This document shows positions 58,312-64,000 of a stretch of 64,000 bases of DNA, piece by piece. The translations under genes were made by a program, and so were the position numbers. The stretch spans positions 36,720,042 through 36,784,041 of the forward strand of contig CM060734.1 in NCBI GenBank assembly GCA_030704615.1. The letters run 5' to 3'. Each line of letters begins with the position of its first letter. Positions within the stretch are counted from its first letter, which is position 1. The notes beneath the pieces are model-generated. The model was given only the letters and a program-made list of their open reading frames with translations. It searched no databases and had not been told where the DNA came from. The DNA is from Takakia lepidozioides. Its lineage: Eukaryota > Streptophyta > Takakiopsida > Takakiales > Takakiaceae.

Positions 58312-61300
58312 CTAGGAGCTGAGGGACAAGGCCACAACATCACGAAGACTGAAATGTTGAACTTTTGAACTACCTCCAGGTTGAAACACCACCTCTGTCT
58401 CTGGCCTCACTTGTGTTTGCATTAGAGGCTCAGGCTGACTGCTCCAGTTGGCATTTCCCTTGCGGTAATCACGAACAGTCATAACAATCTGAACCTTTGG
58501 TGGGCCTGCCAAACAACCACATCCTCAGATTCCACCTGAGAATCGGCTGACCAGATACAAGCAAACAGCTTTCTGCCGCCATATTCAATCATCATCTACC
58601 CTGTAAAATAGCTCTGTCTTCTACTCAGCCACCCGGCAGGGCCAGGCAGTTTTGTGACGCTGATCACAAAGTATTTCCTAACACAGCAGGAAGATGTATG
58701 TTTGTAAACTGATCCAGAATCACCATTTCCACCTAACTGTGTTTGAGACAACACTAAGTCAAAACATTCAGAAAGACAGGACAGAAAGTGCAGCATAGAT
58801 AATTGATTGAAGGGAGATGCACCCACGCACCAAATATGTTGCCTAGCCAGCCCCGTCTGTGAGTCATCGCCAAGTGGCTCACAGCTGACCTCTTCGCATA
58901 ATTCAGGATCACCATGTCCCCAGGTCGTCCCAGGAACTCCTGAAACTGCCCAATCACAATTTTTCCTCCTTCTAGCTCCAGCCTAAGGCAGGAAGTTCAG
59001 AAGAGTCAGACCTCCGGTTGAAGCAGTTAGACTCCAAACAATGATGAAGCTTTCATGACTGATGAGAATAGCTTCTTCTACACCAACATACACAACGATA
59101 ACTCTGCGAAAGAGGGAGGAACAAGAGAACTTGCTAACAACTAAGCTTTATAACAGTCAGCTTGACAATGTTAAGAAATGTGAACGCGTTGACGAAGCAA
59201 GCGTAACTAATGGCGTCACTTGACCCCGAAGGCTACTGCCTTCTGGTGGGAAGATGGACACTTTTATGACAACCAATATATGGTTTGAATGTGCCCTTAC
59301 CACTGGGCTAAATGTTGGTTGTGCTTGACAATGCTCACATTATACTAACCTCCAACCTGAGTAAACAGTGTAAAGCCTTGCTTGTATGAGGATGGAGAGA
59401 CAAAGAAAAAGACAGCCAAAGGTCACCTGTCCCATGTTGGAGCTGAATTGAGGATGTACTGCAGCTGCTTCTCTGTACTGTCTGAAAGAACAGCCTCTGA
59501 CTTTCTGTTCTTCATCCACCCTGATCCAGCTCTTCCCAAATTTTGGTCCAAGAAGTGCTCCCATTGGTCGGCTGACAGAACTTCAGGCTGCATCGTTATA
59601 GCCTGCTCAGGCCTGCTTCAAAAGTCACATCAACATTCATCCTTACCCACTGATGCACTGACTGTTTTAGTGGACAAGGACTAAATAAAAGCATGGACAT
59701 TGTCCTTCAAGAATTAGCAACCCTACCAAACCTCCATTTGAGATATGTTGTGAAAGGTATGACCGATTCATATCTCAGGATCAAAAGGATGCGATAGACT
59801 GACAAATTCACTACCTGCATGCTGGGTTGACAAGAAACACTGTTGGCTGAACGAAGCCAGGAGGCAGGATGACACCCCTTCTTTCAATATAAGATTCCAA
59901 TACAGTAGCATGGTCTTTCGTCTTCTCCACCTGCCAAAGCCACATTACACATACCAATCTTGCTTTAGCCTCACTGTGCTCTGCTTTGCTTCTCTGTTTC
60001 TCTCTCACTGCCATGTACTGGTGCAATCAGAACTACATATGTCTGTGGCCAATTGAGGTCAAGAGCAGCATTGCTGGAATCAACATTAGGTTTTCCACCA
60101 TCATTCAGCTACATAATTTCTTGGACAGTAATGTAGGTGGCTATCTGCAAGCATGTACCAAGGAAAATCATGGGTTGAGATTCAACACCCCTGAGAGTAG
60201 ACTCCTCAATACTGGTTCATGTCTTATCTTTGGGACTATACTGGGGCCTAGACCAGGACTGATGGGAATGAACACAGTGCATGTACGCATGATGTCTCCA
60301 CCAGCCTGTGAGTAAAACACACAGTCCCTGTAACAGGATTATGGTTGAAAAGCGTGAGTGCTTTCATTGGTTCAGACCGAGGTTCCAGGAAATCTGACAA
60401 CTGGCTCCCAGGAGGGTTGACATCCCGTGGGGTTCGTACCCTGAAAGGTAAAATCATAGCCAACACTTGCAGGAAACATCCATGAGTAGTATCTCTATAT
60501 CTCTCTCTGTGTCTCTCTCACTCAACACTAGGATGATTTCAACTACGCAAACACTTCACATTCCCAAATGCCTGAAAACCTACCATTTTGTCAAATCTTC
60601 AAGACCTCATGCTCATGTTATCACTTAACAGAAATGACCAGTAAATTGCTGTTTGGGGTGTGAGGCGCTTCCCACAGTATGAGAAGAATTCACTTTCACC
60701 AGTTCCCAATCAGGACCTACCCCAAGGATTTGACATATCAATTCCTTTGTGGGGCCGAATATCTCCAATCTCTACCGTAGGTGCCGAAGGAGAAGGAGAA
60801 GGAGCCCGAGAGGAAGCTAAAGGAGACACCGGCCGTGCCTTCGGCACAATGTTGGACAACGGAAATGGCAATTTATTCAGCTTTTGTGGCTTCTTGCCGT
60901 ATAAGCACTACTGGTCCTCCTTGTGCGTTCCAAAACCTCTTCAGAACATGTTGCTGACACCCAAGTTTGAGAAAAAATGCTACATTTGGTGTTGCAAAGA
61001 GAACTCACTATATTTGGGTGATTCTTGACCAAACCATTCTCCTGAATCTGGGACCAGCTACCATCAGGATTGAGCTGAATAATGCCTGACCAATCCGTCA
61101 CCTCCACAACAAACAAATCCCTGTAGCATGTGCAATGCTTTGGGTGAGCCAAACAATCTGCTTGCCAACAGATATGAAAGTATGTCTCTCTGTCACTGTC
61201 TCCGGCTCTGACACTTACCATTATGAAGATCAGAAGTGCCTGTGGCTTCATTGACTCTGCCTACAATTCTGATAGTAATTCTAATTAGACTTTCATGGGA

Positions 61301-62984
61301 CAGTGCCCATGGTTTGGAAGGAGCAGGAGAGAATGGGAGAGGAGGCAAGGAGAGCAAAATAGAGATTCTCTTAAATGGAGAACCTTACATAAATATGCTG
61401 CAATGCATCTCAAATCCTCGCATTGGAAAACTTTTTGACCCAGAGTGGCTGTCGCTAAAAAGGCAGAAGTAACACCCTCTGATTTTATAGTAGACAGGAT
61501 AGTTCTTCACTCTCAATCTCCAGCATGTCTTGTTTAGCTCAAGGAGGGCAAAGACATTTGGCATGCTGCAGCCTGTCCCATCTGCCCGTCTGGATCCTCA
61601 GACCAGTGATGGGACGAGGAAAAAACAGACTGAATTGACAATTGGGCCCCACCACAATCATAAAACTATTATTCAACTTGGAATGATGCTCTACCACGTG
61701 CAGAACATGGACAGTAGTATTGCCCAAAGGTCAAGGCTAGTGCATCGGGGATAATGGCAGACCAAGAGTACTCATCTCCTCTCTCAAAGAAGTCCTGAAG
61801 ATAAAAGCAAACTAACCTCTTCGTTAGAAGAACCAAATCAATTTCTTGGTGTCCTCTATGTCCTGTATCGGGGATGCGCAGTGTCTGGTAGACATGCACC
61901 CCAGGAATTCCTTCGAATCTGATAGGACCACAAGTCAACTGAATCATGTTCACGCCCATAATGGTATTTCAACATGCAATCATTGATTTAAATGGCCATT
62001 CCCCTGTAAATTATGCGAGGAGGGAAGGAGGACATGCTCATACCATCAACAACTCGACTGATAAGCCTTTTGTGTGCTTTGTAATTGCACCTATGGAAAG
62101 GAATGGACAGCAGCGAAAGCAATCTTCTTCTTGGTATTCAAACAAGGGCTGTCCATTGACAGCAGCTAACATATATTCAAACCAAAAGATTGTCTGATGC
62201 ATTCCCTGGGGAAGAATCATGTCTGAGATACCACAGCTCCAGGAGTAAAATTGCAACGGAACCACTGTATGCAAGATAACTGACCGTTTTGATCTTTTGC
62301 CTTTTGATAGCTTTGTACAAGTGTGACTTATTCATTGAGTCAAGTAATTACGAACTACTGTTTACTGAAAGTGGGACCTGATGCATCTCTGTGGTCCTTT
62401 GCTTTTGTTGGAGTTTGAAGGGAGGATGGGCTCAATGGAAAGTCATGGTCCCAGAAACTCATTTGAAAGAACTACAGACCACCGTTCTTGGTTTCAAAAT
62501 ATTATACCATACAACTGCTCATGCTCAGCAAGCGAGCTGTAGACCTAAAGACACACAATTCTCCGAAATTGACGTCGGAAAGCTTCCAGTAAAACCTCCA
62601 CATTCCTGGACCCCGAAAAACTCCCTAGAACCATACATTCTTCGCCGCAAACCCCCCCCCCCCCCCGCGCTCTCTCTCTCTCTCTCTCTGTAGTACGCAG
62701 CTTTCTAGAAACAATTCGGTACATGTACACCAAAGAACGAAGGGAATATAAGAGACTTACAATTTCGCAACCTTCAGCTCTGCAAGCCGGCCTGCCCTAC
62801 CGTTCTCCAGCTGCGGCTGCGCAGGGGCAGGCGTCCAGTTAAGCACGAGCAATCGCAGATTCCTGTATACAGCTAGAACTGCAGCACTTGCTGCTCCCAA
62901 GATGCTCACCCTTATGAACAGTGCAACAGCTCCACCGCGATGCGAACGGCGATGGTGATGATGATGCCTCGAGTGTCTGGCCAT
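58312..62984 (-). CDS. NERD (nuclease-related) domain membrane protein, 7 exons
   Basis: Exons are 62984-62761, 61918-61817, 61120-61009, 59930-59815, 59612-59427, 58982-58831 and 58505-58312. All have GT-AG boundaries and compatible phases, giving 361 residues. After a His/Arg-rich start comes one membrane segment (about residues 18-50). The NERD core follows, with IPDTGHRGHQEIDLVLLTKR and DLFVVEVTDWSG, then GVILPPGFVQPTVFLVNP and a C-terminal domain ending in RPETEVVFQPGGSSKVQHFS. The fold resembles restriction-type nucleases with a D...ExK centre. Here Asp102 and Glu115 are present, but the Lys is replaced by Thr117, so activity is doubtful. The function of plant NERD proteins is not established as far as I know. 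A partial copy lies at 43880-46349. It diverges from the F-box gene at 63363. Confidence 0.85.
62640..62692. repeat. Poly-C run followed by (CT)n in intron 1 of the NERD gene
   Basis: About 16 C residues (broken once by G) are followed by about ten CT units. Length is likely to vary between individuals or assemblies. Confidence 0.85.
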
Positions 62985-63362
62985 CGCGACAACCACACGA
63001 GCACAGCGAGCCACACACAGAGAGAGCCAAGGAGAGAGAGAAGAGAGTTCTTCGTTGTACCAAAGCACACGTATTCGAATCGCCCGGTGTTTGGGCGGGT
63101 CACGCAACCTCACCGACCAAACCGACATCCCAAATCGTTTATGAGATCTCGTTTGAGCCCTGAGTTGAGGAGCCGACACATCACCGGGCGAGTCAAGCCT
63201 CCTCACCGACCAAATCGACATTCCAAATGTTTGTGAGATCTCGGTTGGGCCCTGAGTTGAGGTGCCAGCCAGATGTGTCGGCTTTGTGAGCCTGGCAGGC
63301 TTTATTGAATTGTGAAGGCAGCGAAGGAAGGAAGAGAGAGAGAGTGGGACGGTGTGGAAACG
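62985..63362. promoter_or_regulatory. Shared divergent promoter with a 93-bp tandem duplication
   Basis: Only 378 bp separate the start codons of the NERD gene (-) and the F-box gene (+). Inside, the block GGGCGGGTCA...CCTCACCGACCAAA...TGAGATCTCG...CCCTGAGTTGAGG at 63093-63175 repeats at 63186-63267. Each copy may carry the same regulatory sites. No TATA box was seen in either direction. Confidence 0.6.
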
Positions 63363-64000
63363 ATGGCGGAGGGAGAGTGCAGTGTTATATCCGGAGATTT
63401 AGAGAAGAGGTTGAGTCTGGGGTCCTGGAAACAAGAGGTAGACGTAGATGAGAGCTTATGGTGCCGTCTTCCAGAGGAATTGGTGGATATTGTGCTGGCG
63501 TGGTTGCCGCTGGCAAGTTATGTCCGATTCCGGTGTGTCTGCAAGAGATGGCGGTCCCTGATAAGTTCGCAGAGCTTTCTTGATCTGCGATCAAAGGCGC
63601 CGTCTTGTGGGGGATGGCTCCTCTCGTTTGGTGATGACTCGCCGGTGCAGCATCCAGGGGCAAAACTTGAAGGCCGTGTCTATGAGCCTGCCAGTGACAA
63701 GAGGTTCAATTTGCAGTTTCCTTTTCTGCCGGAGGATAGCATACCTGTCGCGTCAGCTGAGGGGCTGGTCTGTTTTTGTTCCAATACATTGAATGAGAAT
63801 TACGAGTCGGATGTGAGCTTCTATGTGTGTAATCCCTTAACCAAAGCTTGGAAGCGGACACCCAGTGTTTGTGCGAGGGCGACGGAGATAGCTTTCATTG
63901 TAGACAGGGCGTCAAACACTTACAAGATAATTGTGTTTTGTATCGCTTCTACGGATCACTGGTTGTGGATGAGTGTATTAGACTACTCTGCAAAGGAGTA
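63363..64000 (+). CDS. F-box protein, 5' part (runs off the window)
   Basis: The frame is open from the ATG at 63363 to the last base (212 codons), without an intron. Residues about 33-70 form an F-box (WCRLPEELVDIVLAWLPLAS, then RFRCVCKRWRSLISS). The following text (EGLVCFCSN, FYVCNPLTKAWKRTP, YKIIVFC) is typical of F-box proteins with kelch or F-box-associated beta-propeller repeats. Such proteins are substrate receptors of SCF ubiquitin ligases: the F-box binds SKP1 and the propeller binds the target. The target cannot be predicted. The 3' end is outside the window. Confidence 0.88.
   Translation, partial: MAEGECSVISGDLEKRLSLGSWKQEVDVDESLWCRLPEELVDIVLAWLPLASYVRFRCVCKRWRSLISSQSFLDLRSKAPSCGGWLLSFGDDSPVQHPGAKLEGRVYEPASDKRFNLQFPFLPEDSIPVASAEGLVCFCSNTLNENYESDVSFYVCNPLTKAWKRTPSVCARATEIAFIVDRASNTYKIIVFCIASTDHWLWMSVLDYSAKE

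Noticed and set aside
58831-58860. GC donor for exon 6 of the NERD gene (CTAG|GCAACA)
   Set aside because: It would also keep the frame, but the GT donor nine bases further (TTTG|GTGCGT) is canonical and gives the same phase.
60333-60466. Possible extra exon of the NERD gene
   Set aside because: An acceptor-like site exists, but exon 3 (ends in phase 0) joins exon 4 (starts in phase 0) directly to give a family-like sequence. The extra piece would add unrelated text.
1-64000. CRISPR array, operon structure or bacterial island
   Set aside because: No array of short spaced repeats was seen, and genes are intron-containing, individually promoted and plant-type throughout.

Overview
The window is nuclear DNA of a land plant. 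Every confident host gene belongs to a plant family, is split by short spliceosomal introns (about 100 bp to 1.4 kb), and shows spliced reading frames that stay in phase from exon to exon: an EF-hand mitochondrial-type carrier of the SAMTL type, a non-specific phospholipase C, two RCI2/PMP3 membrane peptides, a plant aldo-keto reductase, a NERD-domain protein and an F-box protein. Pieces of PPR genes with the land-plant DMYAKCGSIEDA / DVVSWNAM signature are also present. I infer a seedless land plant (bryophyte, lycophyte or fern). The main reasons are the transposons: several piggyBac-family elements and a non-LTR retrotransposon carrying a 2A-like peptide, neither of which is typical of flowering plants. 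The species cannot be read from the sequence.

Layout. 1-4.0 kb: intergenic, with a short piggyBac-type element (1162-2053). 4.06-9.48 kb (+): SAMTL-like carrier, 7 exons, one intron with a GC-AG boundary. 9.5-14.2 kb: intergenic. 14.2-18.7 kb (+): phospholipase C with a TATA box and long leader. 20.2-21.4 kb: decayed piggyBac transposase. 23.4-27.3 kb (-): two tandem RCI2/PMP3 genes with ACGTG-rich upstream regions. 28.1-41.2 kb: one nested transposon complex, in which a minus-strand non-LTR retrotransposon (2A-like peptide, endonuclease, reverse transcriptase, RNase H) is split by at least two DNA transposons. The largest (33230-38622) has CACTA-like ends and carries several PPR gene fragments. 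41.8-42.9 kb: another piggyBac remnant. 43.1-43.6 kb: protein-like tandem repeat. 43.9-46.3 kb: truncated duplicate of the NERD gene. 46.8-49.6 kb: aldo-keto reductase whose fifth exon is on the opposite strand. 49.9-52.9 kb: tandem duplication and two more LINE fragments. 53.3-57.3 kb: nearly complete piggyBac element with TTAA-flanked inverted ends. 57.5-63.0 kb (-): complete NERD gene. 63.36 kb to the end (+): F-box gene, divergent from the NERD gene across a 378-bp shared promoter.

The host genes do not form a pathway. The carrier is a probable organelle transporter, the phospholipase C belongs to lipid turnover and signalling, and the RCI2 peptides to salt and cold tolerance. The most informative part of the window is genome dynamics: capture of PPR fragments by a DNA transposon, repeated piggyBac insertions, partial duplication of the NERD gene 13.6 kb from its source, and an inversion that separates exons of the aldo-keto reductase. 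Exon boundaries were read by eye from splice sites, reading phase and family resemblance; no similarity search or transcript evidence was available.
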